The notes beneath the pieces were generated by a model that had not been told where the DNA came from, searched no databases, and worked only from the letters and a program-made list of their open reading frames with translations. Below are positions 46,361-54,174 of a stretch of DNA of 64,000 nt, piece after piece. Every line of letters starts with the position of its first letter. Position 1 is the stretch's first letter. This stretch comes from Paracrocinitomix mangrovi (GTDB lineage: Bacteria; Bacteroidota; Bacteroidia; Flavobacteriales_D; Crocinitomicaceae): positions 806,001 through 870,000 of the forward strand of contig NZ_CP091819.1 of NCBI RefSeq assembly GCF_019740355.2, written 5' to 3'. The translations under genes and the position numbers were made by a program.

Positions 46361-47563
46361 ATGAAAGTGCTAACCCTTCTTTTCCTTGTTTCAATATCAA
46401 TCAGCCCCCTTTTTGCATCAAATGGTGTCGAAAACGACGCGCCCTGCGACGTACCCGATTTATTTTTTACTGACACCACGTATGACATCCAAAATGGAAA
46501 TCTGGTTTACACGGTTAATATGACCATAAACGGAGATCCATTTTGGTGCACATACGACCCTTCTACCGGAAATACAACATCTAATTTACCCTGGTACCAA
46601 TATATGGTAGGATCAGGTGGATATGCAGATGCTGTTTTAGTATATAACATTGTAAGCGCAGTTGGTTGCGAAGGCGTTCGTGATTCATTGTATTTTATTG
46701 AACCCCAGGGTGATCCAATTTCACAGCAAGGAGATGACGACGTAGTCATTTTCGATCCAACCGGAGATCCTATTGGCGGAGGAGATGATCCTTATGATCC
46801 GATTGACGATCCAATTAGCAGACCCGGAGACGATAATGGTGGTGGCGGTGATGATGGTGATGATGACCCACCAGGAGGAGATGATGATGACAATGGAAAT
46901 GATGATCCCGGAAATGGAAGTGGTGATGACAATCCTCCAGGCGGAGATGATGATGACGACAATGGTAATGACGATCCCGGAAACGGCGGTGGCTGTGGAA
47001 ATGGAGATGATGGACCACATGGCGGTAGCAATGGAAATAACGGTAACGGAAATGGCAACGGTGGAAATTGTGGTGGAAACAACGGTAACGGAAACAATGG
47101 AGGCTCAGGTGGATGTGGAGGAAATGACAATGGTAATAATGGTCATGGAAACAATGAAGACGGCGTAGATTCTTCAAACCCGGGAAATGGAAATGGTGGA
47201 CCAAATGGTGATGATGATTTATCAGGAAATATTGATGATGAAAATGGAAATAACGGCGGCAATGGTGGTTCTGGTGGAAACGGTATGGTACAACCTTTAA
47301 TGCCTCCTGTTGTAGATGTAGATGATTTCAAATTATATCCTAATCCTGCAGTAGAAAAAATATTTGTTAACTATTCGCTCAAAACGGACGAGCAAAATGT
47401 AATATTTCAATTAGTCGATAAAAATGGTAGCATACAGTTAACCAGATCCATTTATATGGATCAGCAGGAGATCAATGTTGATAGTGTAAACAATGGCGTT
47501 TACTACTATTATGTATACTCATCAGGATCTCTTGTAAAAAGCGGAAAGTTAATGATTAACTAA
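46361..47563 (+). CDS. T9SS cargo protein with long Asp/Gly/Asn-rich repetitive tract
   Basis: This 400-residue protein has a signal peptide (first 20 residues), a globular N-terminal part to about residue 125, then a 185-residue low-complexity tract rich in Gly, Asp, Asn and Pro. Near-repeats such as DDDDNGNDDPGNG occur and a few Cys lie at wide spacing. The C-terminal 75 residues are the type IX sorting domain with FKLYPNPAVEKIFVN. The tract is highly acidic, so calcium binding or a flexible spacer at the cell surface is plausible, though not shown. It has its own terminator. Confidence 0.82.
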   Translation: MKVLTLLFLVSISISPLFASNGVENDAPCDVPDLFFTDTTYDIQNGNLVYTVNMTINGDPFWCTYDPSTGNTTSNLPWYQYMVGSGGYADAVLVYNIVSAVGCEGVRDSLYFIEPQGDPISQQGDDDVVIFDPTGDPIGGGDDPYDPIDDPISRPGDDNGGGGDDGDDDPPGGDDDDNGNDDPGNGSGDDNPPGGDDDDDNGNDDPGNGGGCGNGDDGPHGGSNGNNGNGNGNGGNCGGNNGNGNNGGSGGCGGNDNGNNGHGNNEDGVDSSNPGNGNGGPNGDDDLSGNIDDENGNNGGNGGSGGNGMVQPLMPPVVDVDDFKLYPNPAVEKIFVNYSLKTDEQNVIFQLVDKNGSIQLTRSIYMDQQEINVDSVNNGVYYYYVYSSGSLVKSGKLMIN

Positions 47564-47571
47564 TTCGTGCC

Positions 47572-47630
47572 GACGGGAGGAAATAGCGTCACTTCCCCTT
47601 CTCCTCGCAATTTTCCTCTCGTCTTTTTTT
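47572..47630 (+). terminator. Rho-independent terminator of the T9SS gene
   Basis: GACGGGAGGAAA (47572-47583) pairs with TTTCCTCTCGTC (47612-47623) with one G.T pair across a 28-base loop, followed by TTTTTTT (47624-47630). The lhgO stop codon at 47629 is right next to the T run, so the two genes converge here. Confidence 0.75.
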
Positions 47631-48855
47631 ATGCTTTTAATCCAAATTTTTCTTCTGCCATTTCAGCAACATATTCACCAATTGCCAATGATGCAGTTGC
47701 AGCAGGAGATGGAGCATTTAATACGTGAATTGAATTCTCAGTATGTTCAATTCTAAAATCATCTCTAGTATCACCATCTGTTCCTAACAAAAGTGCTCGC
47801 ACACCGGATCTACCAGGTTTTAAATCCTCCATTTCCAAAGAAGGAATTAAGCCTTGTAGGGTTTTTAAAAACAATCTTTTTGAAAAAGCTCTTCTGTATT
47901 CATTGATACCAAACTTCATATTTCCAAAAAACAACTTCCAAGTTCCACCATAACTCAAAGCATTCATAGTGTCTTTAAAACTGAAATCTGTTTTGCCATA
48001 CCCTTCTCTCTTGAAAGTAAACACTGCATTAGGTCCACATTCTGTTTCACCATTAGTCATTCGTGTAAAGTGCACACCTAAAAATGGAAAATCAGGATTT
48101 GGAACAGGATAGATCAAATTCTTCACTTTATGTTTAGCCTCATCCGTCAATTCATAGTAATCACCTCTAAATCCAACTACCTTTTCTTTGAGCTTAACGC
48201 CATCTTTTTTGGCCATTCTGTCTGCTTGTAAACCTGCACAGAAAATCATTCTTTTAGTTTGAACTTTTGCTTTATCTGTAACAATGATGTGCCCATTATC
48301 CAAGTCTTGTATCTCTATTACCTCATGCCCCAACATCAATTTTGAATTGGCTTGTTTAGCTAAAGCAATCTCAGCCATTTTCTCTGTAGCACCAACAAAA
48401 TCTATAATTCCTGTACACGGTACCCAAATACCACCAATTCCTTCTACATAAGGCTCAATATCTTTAATTTGCTCAGCATTTATCTTTTCAATTCCCTCTG
48501 TATTGTTAGCTAAACCATTATCAAAGATCTTATTCATGAAAGGCAATTCAGATTCTTTAGTAGCCACAACAACTTTACCACAAACATCATGATCCACATT
48601 GTTTTCTTTTGCAAAAGCAACTAATTCATGTCTGCCTTTAACACAGTTTTTAGCTTTTAAAGATCCCGGTTTGTAATACAATCCTGAGTGAATTACTCCT
48701 GAGTTGTGTCCTGTTTGATGAGCCGCTAGACGCTCTTCTTTCTCTAATAGCACTATCTTTAAATCTGGGTTACGCAATTGTAATTTATAGAAAGTTGCTG
48801 CTCCAACTATTCCACCACCAATGATGGCAACGTCAAATGTTTCTAAATTTTCCAA
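47629..48855 (-). CDS. lhgO: L-2-hydroxyglutarate oxidase
   Basis: LhgO is an FAD enzyme that oxidises L-2-hydroxyglutarate to 2-oxoglutarate and passes electrons to the quinone pool. The 408-residue protein has the FAD motif AIIGGGIVGAA (residues 10-20), HNSGVIHSGLYYKPGSLKAK (residues about 49-68, the hallmark of the family) and GRSGVRALLL near the C-terminus. The start codon is TTG, preceded by AAAGGA, a Shine-Dalgarno-like element that is rare here. The first 19 bases overlap the divergent acyltransferase ORF. A -7 box is at 48875-48882 on the same strand. Confidence 0.92.
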   Translation of the reverse strand: MENLETFDVAIIGGGIVGAATFYKLQLRNPDLKIVLLEKEERLAAHQTGHNSGVIHSGLYYKPGSLKAKNCVKGRHELVAFAKENNVDHDVCGKVVVATKESELPFMNKIFDNGLANNTEGIEKINAEQIKDIEPYVEGIGGIWVPCTGIIDFVGATEKMAEIALAKQANSKLMLGHEVIEIQDLDNGHIIVTDKAKVQTKRMIFCAGLQADRMAKKDGVKLKEKVVGFRGDYYELTDEAKHKVKNLIYPVPNPDFPFLGVHFTRMTNGETECGPNAVFTFKREGYGKTDFSFKDTMNALSYGGTWKLFFGNMKFGINEYRRAFSKRLFLKTLQGLIPSLEMEDLKPGRSGVRALLLGTDGDTRDDFRIEHTENSIHVLNAPSPAATASLAIGEYVAEMAEEKFGLKA

Positions 48856-50021
48856 AATCCTTTAAATTTGATAGCAAAATTAAACAAAGCAAAAGTTTGG
48901 GCAGTAGTTCTCATAAAAATTTCCCGGTGGTTCATTTTAAAAACTTAGATGCCCTTAGATTTATAGCGGCTTTTAGCGTTTTTATTTTTCATCTTTTCGC
49001 AGACCTAAAAGGTTATTTTCCGGATATCAAAGACAATTGGATCTTTGACAAGCTATACGTAATTGTTGACAAAGGACACCTGGGAGTGAATTTCTTCTTT
49101 GTGCTTTCAGGTTTTTTAATCACATATCTCATACTACACGAAATCAAATACAAGGGGAAATTCTCTTTAAAGAATTTTTTAATTAGAAGAACACTTAGAA
49201 TTTGGCCATTGTATTTTATTGTGATTTTGATAGGTTTTGTCATATTTCCACTTATAATTGATGGCTATAGTACCAACCACAACCCATTAATGTATGTTGC
49301 CTTTTTAGCCAATTTTGATGAAATCAATGTGGGAGCTACGGATTCAATCAACTTTCTTACATCTCCATGGTCAATAGCTGTTGAAGAACAATTTTATCTT
49401 TTTTGGAGTTTGATTTTTGTGGTTATTCATCAACTTAAAAAAATTAAATTGATCCATCTAATTATCATTCTCTATATAGGCGCATTTGTTTTCAGATGGC
49501 TTTATATGGATAATGAACGTGTGCTTTATTATCACACTTTGGCTGTTTGTCAGGATATTCTTACAGGTGCATTTATCGGACTTTCACTATTTGAAGGAAA
49601 GAAATGGCTAGAAAAATTAAAATCACTTCAGCTAATCTGGGTAATTGCTATTTATCTATTAGGTTTAGGTATTTGTATTGCCAAGAATAAAATATTTATT
49701 GGAGAAGCTGTAATTTTTGAAAGGTTTGTATTGAGTTTGTTTTTTGGATTTGTCATTCTGGATCAAGTAAGAGGAGAACATTCATTTTTTAAATTTGGAA
49801 AGATTAGCGTCTTTAATTTTCTTGGCAAAATCTCCTATGGTTTATATATGTATCATTTAATAGTGATGTATTTATTGTTGGATTATTTTCTGGAATTAAA
49901 TCTATCAAGTCCTTTGATCGGTATTTTATATTTATCTTCAAGCTTAGCGGTGATCATACTAACATCAGTAATTAGCTACTACTTTATTGAAAAACCACTG
50001 CTTAAATTAAAACCTCATTAA
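48837..50021 (+). CDS. Acyltransferase family 3 membrane protein
   Basis: Acyltransferase 3 proteins transfer O-acetyl or similar groups to surface polysaccharides. The protein has the usual HFKNLDALRFIAAFSVFIFH start of the domain (His and Arg of the active site) and about ten membrane helices, with VNFFFVLSGFLITYL and SPWSIAVEEQFYL as the conserved motifs. The ATG at 48837 gives a 394-residue protein with about 35 residues before the domain, but a promoter box lies inside that stretch, so TTG at 48897 or GTG at 48927 are possible starts. It is one base from the NlpC/P60 gene. Confidence 0.88.
   Translation: MFLNFPKSFKFDSKIKQSKSLGSSSHKNFPVVHFKNLDALRFIAAFSVFIFHLFADLKGYFPDIKDNWIFDKLYVIVDKGHLGVNFFFVLSGFLITYLILHEIKYKGKFSLKNFLIRRTLRIWPLYFIVILIGFVIFPLIIDGYSTNHNPLMYVAFLANFDEINVGATDSINFLTSPWSIAVEEQFYLFWSLIFVVIHQLKKIKLIHLIIILYIGAFVFRWLYMDNERVLYYHTLAVCQDILTGAFIGLSLFEGKKWLEKLKSLQLIWVIAIYLLGLGICIAKNKIFIGEAVIFERFVLSLFFGFVILDQVRGEHSFFKFGKISVFNFLGKISYGLYMYHLIVMYLLLDYFLELNLSSPLIGILYLSSSLAVIILTSVISYYFIEKPLLKLKPH
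48863..48870 (+). promoter_or_regulatory. -7 box for the acyltransferase gene (TAAATTTG)
   Basis: TAAATTTG matches TAnnTTTG on the plus strand. It lies downstream of the ATG at 48837, so transcription would begin near 48876, after that codon. No -33 element is clear. This conflicts with use of that ATG and favours TTG at 48897 or GTG at 48927 as start. Confidence 0.35.
48875..48882 (-). promoter_or_regulatory. -7 box of lhgO (TAATTTTG)
   Basis: On the minus strand these bases read TAATTTTG, a full match to TAnnTTTG, 19 bases before the lhgO TTG start at 48855. The box is only four bases from the divergent box at 48863-48870, so the two promoters overlap. Confidence 0.45.
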
Positions 50022-50022
50022 A

Positions 50023-50802
50023 ATGATTACAGATTACGGAATTTGTCAGGTTTCCATTGCACCGGTTAGAGCCCAAGCAAGTGATGAAGCCGAAATTGTG
50101 ACGCAACTACTTTTTGGAGATTATGTCAAAATTCTTTCACTGGAAAAGCCATGGGCCAAAATTTACTTTCCTGCTGATGATTATGAAGGGTACATGGATT
50201 TTAAGCAATTGTACTTTGTGGATGAATCTACCTACCAAAAAGGAGTTAATGTGGAACATGACACTGTCAACACTGGAATACTTCCAATAGAAGGCCCTTT
50301 AGGGAAACAGCACATCATTTTTGGTTCTAACTTACCTTTTATTGAAGACGATAAGTTTTATCTGGGAGATCAAGAATGCACTACCCTACTCGTTAATCCT
50401 GACATTTCTGAATCATTTATTGACACCGCCTTACTTTATCTCAACACACCTTATTTGTGGGGAGGTAAAGGAATCTTTGGTATAGACTGTAGTGGATTAA
50501 CACAAATGGTTGCTAAAATTCACGGAATTCAATTACCAAGAGATGCTTCGCAGCAATGTGAGGTTGGACAAAGAGTTGATTACAATGACAGAAAAATAGG
50601 CGACTTGATGTACTTTATTAACAAAAAGGGTACCGTGCATCATGTAGGAATAATTATTAATGAGAAAGAAATTATTCATGCTGCAGGATACGTGCGTATT
50701 GACACTTATGACGAAAAAGGAATCTTTAGAAAAGACTTTAATGACTATACTCATCAATTTCACAGCATTAAAAGGATATGGAACAATTCAACATCCGATT
50801 AG
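50023..50802 (+). CDS. NlpC/P60 family peptidoglycan hydrolase with SH3-like domain
   Basis: NlpC/P60 (C40) peptidases cut the D-Glu to diamino acid bond in peptidoglycan. The 259-residue protein has an N-terminal SH3b-like region (residues 1-70) and a catalytic domain with Cys156 (GIDCSGLTQM), His207 (HHVGIII) and His219 (IIHAAG). No signal peptide is seen, so a cytoplasmic muropeptide role, as for the YkfC-type enzymes, is possible. Its last 25 bases overlap the start of the YjbQ gene. Confidence 0.9.
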   Translation: MITDYGICQVSIAPVRAQASDEAEIVTQLLFGDYVKILSLEKPWAKIYFPADDYEGYMDFKQLYFVDESTYQKGVNVEHDTVNTGILPIEGPLGKQHIIFGSNLPFIEDDKFYLGDQECTTLLVNPDISESFIDTALLYLNTPYLWGGKGIFGIDCSGLTQMVAKIHGIQLPRDASQQCEVGQRVDYNDRKIGDLMYFINKKGTVHHVGIIINEKEIIHAAGYVRIDTYDEKGIFRKDFNDYTHQFHSIKRIWNNSTSD

Positions 50803-51185
50803 AAAGTAAATCAAGAGGATTTCATCTTATAACCAGAGAAATTTTATCCAATATTCCTGACTTACCTCAACAAGGAATTTTTCATTTGTTTATTCAACAC
50901 ACTTCTGCCGGAATATGTATTAATGAAAATGCAGACCCGACAGTTTTAATGGACATGAATAACTGGTTTGACAGAAACATCAAGGAAAATGAACCATATT
51001 ACCAACATGTATTTGAAGGAGCAGATGATATGCCTGCACATATCAAATCAGTATTAACAGGTACTTCAATTTCTATTCCTATAGTGAATGGTAAATTGGC
51101 ACTTGGAACCTGGCAAGGGATTTATTTAGGAGAATTTAGAGATCATGCTTCAGGCAGAAATTTAATTGTATCCATACTTGAATAA
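50778..51185 (+). CDS. YjbQ family protein (UPF0047)
   Basis: UPF0047/YjbQ proteins were named as secondary thiamine-phosphate synthases from a complementation effect, but the physiological role is unclear. The 135-residue protein shows the family pattern, with FIQHTSAGICINENADPTV (residues about 34-52), MPAHIKSVLTG and LGTWQGIYLGEFRDH near the C-terminus; the His residues are the conserved ones. It overlaps the preceding NlpC/P60 gene by 25 bases, so translation is coupled, with no obvious functional link. Confidence 0.9.
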   Translation: MEQFNIRLESKSRGFHLITREILSNIPDLPQQGIFHLFIQHTSAGICINENADPTVLMDMNNWFDRNIKENEPYYQHVFEGADDMPAHIKSVLTGTSISIPIVNGKLALGTWQGIYLGEFRDHASGRNLIVSILE

Positions 51186-51274
51186 ATTGCGTAAAACCAA
51201 TTAGATTTTTAAATGTTTATGGGGAATAATTGCATTTAAAAAGTTAGTTTAGTAAAGTAAAGCATTCAAATTTA

Positions 51275-53458
51275 ATGGCACGAATTCTACTATCAATAGT
51301 TGTTTTGATGATTTTTGGCTTTGGAGTTAATGGGCAAGAAAGCGCAAGAAAATCATTGATGCAAGCTGAAAAATTTCATAAAAGAAATGACTTTTCACCT
51401 GCTTTAAAGGCTTACAAAGAAGTATTAAGCCTGGAACCAAATAACAAAAAAGCTTTAAAAGGAATAGTTGATATTTATTTAAATGTCTATCAGGTTTATG
51501 ATTCAGCTGCCATGTATATCGACAGACAGTTAACAAACATTGAAGAAGACACCAATTATCTAATTTATTACAACAAAGCCAATGTATTGCGATTTCAAGA
51601 GCAACATGAAGAGGCTATTAAAACCTACAATTTCTTCAAAGAATACGGAATTAAAAAGTACACTTTAACAAGTGAAATAGAGCAAGATGTTGATAAAAGT
51701 ATCAGGTATTGCCTTAATGCAATGAACAATCAAGAAACTATCTATGAGCCATACAAAGTGGAAAACATGGATTTCTTCATCAATAGTATTGAATCTGAAT
51801 ACACACCAGTGTACCTGGATGATATGGGGATTTTACTTTACAATGCGCGTTACAAAGATTATGATTCAGAAAGAAGAGATGCCGATAATATGTTTTTTGA
51901 AAACATCTATTACTTTGACTTAGAAGAATCTGTTGCATCCACTTTTAATCCAAGTATTGAACAAACTACTCATCAGTGCGTAGTAGGAAAGGTATTTGGA
52001 ACAGACAGTGTATTGGTTTTCTATCAGAATAAAATTTGGATATCTACCATGTCTGAAGATCGTCTTAATAATTTAAAACCATTACCTGCAGAATTTGGGA
52101 GCTACTACTTTCAACCACATGGAGTTTTTTCAAGAGACATGAAAACTTTCATTTTTAGTGCAAGATCAGAAACCGGAAATTTAGATTTATACATAAGTGA
52201 AAATAAAAGTGGAACATGGTCTAATCCAAAACCAATTAGTTTCAGAATTAATTCAGAGGAAGATGAAGACGCACCTTTTCTAACTCCTGATGGAAAAACA
52301 TTGTACTTTTCTTCTAAAGGACATAACTCCTCAGGTGGATATGACTTCTTTTATTCAGTAAGAGAAGGAAATGATTGGAGTGCACCACAAAATATGGGGT
52401 ATCCAATGAATTCTACAGGAGATGACATTTACATCAGCTGGAACAGTAATGGTAGAGGTGGTTATTTCTCGTCAAACAGAAATGGTGGTTTTGGAATGAT
52501 GGACATCTATTCATTTGGTCTAATAAAAAAATCAATTGAAGGGGTAACAATGGATAAAGACAGTAATATCCTGGCCAATGTATCTGTTCAAATGAAAAAT
52601 TTAGACACTGAAGAAATTGAAACTTTTACAAGTGATGAAAATGGTAAGTTTTCTGTTTTAGTAGATCCTGAAAACAAATTTGAATTTTTTGGTACAAAAG
52701 AAGGTTATTTTGAAGATAAATCAATGGTTGAGACCTTTGGTGAAGAAGAGATATTTAGCACTACACTTGTGCTTGAAAAAGATCCTGGCCTTTCATTATT
52801 TCTTTTGGTGAAGGATGCAAAAAATCAAACACCTTTGGACAGTGTGAAAATTGTGATATTGGACAACATGATTGACAAATACAAAGACAGCACCATTACC
52901 GATATTTCAGGTTCTTTCAACCTTCCTTTACCTGACAAAAAATTGGAAGACAGAGGAAGTTATAATATTACATTAACCAGACCGGGATACCTGGCACAAA
53001 CAGTAACTTTCAATGTCTTATTTGATAAAGAAGGTAGATACAATGTATTTGAAGATTTAGATGTTAAAATGGAAAAAGTTGAAATAGGTAATGATCTTAC
53101 TAAAATTATTGATTTGAATCCTATCTACTTTGATTACAATAAGGCAATCATCAGACCAGATGCTGCAATTGAACTAGACAAAATTGTTCAGGTAATGAAT
53201 GACAATCCAAATATGAGAATTGAATTGGGTTCTCATACTGATTCAAGAGGTTCAGATAAGAAAAATCAAAGCTTATCTGACAGAAGAGCAAAAGCTTCTG
53301 CTGATTATATTAAAAAGCGTATCTCAAATCCGGATAGAATTACCGGAAAAGGATATGGTGAATCAAAATTGATTAATCACTGCTCAGATGGTATTGATTG
53401 CTCAGAATTGGAGCATCAACAAAACAGACGAACCGAATTCATTATTTTGGAGATGTAA
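51275..53458 (+). CDS. Outer-membrane-associated protein with TPR, PD40 and OmpA domains
   Basis: This 727-residue protein has a signal peptide (residues 1-20), a TPR-like helical region (about 25-160), a WD40-like PD40 repeat region (about 270-420, with DEDAPFLTPDGKTLYFSSKG), a CarboxypepD_reg-like beta domain (about 430-490), and a C-terminal OmpA domain (about 610-727; PIYFDYNKAIIRPDA, GSHTDSRGSDKKN) that binds peptidoglycan. This order matches PorE-like components or accessory proteins of the type IX system; which one it is cannot be told. It is a single gene. Confidence 0.88.
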   Translation: MARILLSIVVLMIFGFGVNGQESARKSLMQAEKFHKRNDFSPALKAYKEVLSLEPNNKKALKGIVDIYLNVYQVYDSAAMYIDRQLTNIEEDTNYLIYYNKANVLRFQEQHEEAIKTYNFFKEYGIKKYTLTSEIEQDVDKSIRYCLNAMNNQETIYEPYKVENMDFFINSIESEYTPVYLDDMGILLYNARYKDYDSERRDADNMFFENIYYFDLEESVASTFNPSIEQTTHQCVVGKVFGTDSVLVFYQNKIWISTMSEDRLNNLKPLPAEFGSYYFQPHGVFSRDMKTFIFSARSETGNLDLYISENKSGTWSNPKPISFRINSEEDEDAPFLTPDGKTLYFSSKGHNSSGGYDFFYSVREGNDWSAPQNMGYPMNSTGDDIYISWNSNGRGGYFSSNRNGGFGMMDIYSFGLIKKSIEGVTMDKDSNILANVSVQMKNLDTEEIETFTSDENGKFSVLVDPENKFEFFGTKEGYFEDKSMVETFGEEEIFSTTLVLEKDPGLSLFLLVKDAKNQTPLDSVKIVILDNMIDKYKDSTITDISGSFNLPLPDKKLEDRGSYNITLTRPGYLAQTVTFNVLFDKEGRYNVFEDLDVKMEKVEIGNDLTKIIDLNPIYFDYNKAIIRPDAAIELDKIVQVMNDNPNMRIELGSHTDSRGSDKKNQSLSDRRAKASADYIKKRISNPDRITGKGYGESKLINHCSDGIDCSELEHQQNRRTEFIILEM

Positions 53459-53498
53459 TTCTTACCGAAATTGCTGACAATATGTTTCAGATGCTTTA

Positions 53499-53506
53499 TA
53501 TCTTTG
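53499..53506 (+). promoter_or_regulatory. -7 box of the YggS gene (TATCTTTG)
   Basis: TATCTTTG is a full match to TAnnTTTG, only four bases before the ATG at 53511. A TTG at 53471-53473 lies 25 bases upstream. If active, the transcript would begin at or near the start codon. Confidence 0.5.
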
Positions 53507-53510
53507 AAAC

Positions 53511-54173
53511 ATGATTAAGGACAATCTACTTCAAATCAAAGACAATTTACCTGAGGAAGTTCAATTAATTGCGGTATCCAAAACTAAGCCTATTGAAATG
53601 ATTCAAGAAGCTTATGATGCCGGTCAACGCGCATTTGGTGAAAACAGAGCGCTTGAACTTGCTGATAAATTTGAAAAATTACCTAAAGATATTGAATGGC
53701 ACATGATTGGTCATTTACAAAGAAATAAGGTAAAATACATTGCTCCTTTTGTTCATCTTATTCACGGAATAGACTCCCCTAGACTATTAGCTGAAGTAAA
53801 CAAGCAAGCCGAAAAATTTAATCGTGTTCAAAAAGTGCTTTTACAATTTCATATTGCTCAGGAAAGTTCAAAATTTGGTTTCTCTCTGGAAGAAGCTATT
53901 GAATACTTGAATGGTGACGAATTCAATTCAATGCAAAACGTTGAAGTTTGTGGAGTTATGGGAATGGCAACTTTTACTTCAGACACCAGACAAGTAAGAG
54001 AAGAATTTCATGACTTGAAGAAAATCTTTGATCATTTAAAGACCAAACATTTTTCAGACGCAACTGAATTTACTACTATCTCTATGGGAATGAGTGGAGA
54101 TTATGAAATTGCAATATCTGAAGGTAGTACAATGGTGAGAGTTGGAAGTGCAATTTTTGGAAGTAGAAATTAG
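53511..54173 (+). CDS. YggS/PLPBP family pyridoxal phosphate-binding protein
   Basis: YggS-type proteins bind PLP and keep vitamin B6 and amino acid pools in balance. The 220-residue single-barrel protein has the PLP lysine in LIAVSKTKP (Lys near residue 24), then the ENRALELADKFEKL segment (FGEN) and the closing SMGMSGDYEIAI and GSTMVRVGSAIFG motifs (phosphate-binding part). It ends one base before the stop of the convergent histidine kinase gene. Confidence 0.92.
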   Translation: MIKDNLLQIKDNLPEEVQLIAVSKTKPIEMIQEAYDAGQRAFGENRALELADKFEKLPKDIEWHMIGHLQRNKVKYIAPFVHLIHGIDSPRLLAEVNKQAEKFNRVQKVLLQFHIAQESSKFGFSLEEAIEYLNGDEFNSMQNVEVCGVMGMATFTSDTRQVREEFHDLKKIFDHLKTKHFSDATEFTTISMGMSGDYEIAISEGSTMVRVGSAIFGSRN

Positions 54174-54174
54174 A

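Noticed and set aside
46721-47204. Several long open frames on both strands across the Asp/Gly/Asn-rich tract
   Set aside because: They are produced by the repeated GAT, GGA and AAT triplets of the real gene at 46361-47563. Their predicted peptides are His- or Met-rich low-complexity strings with no start context.
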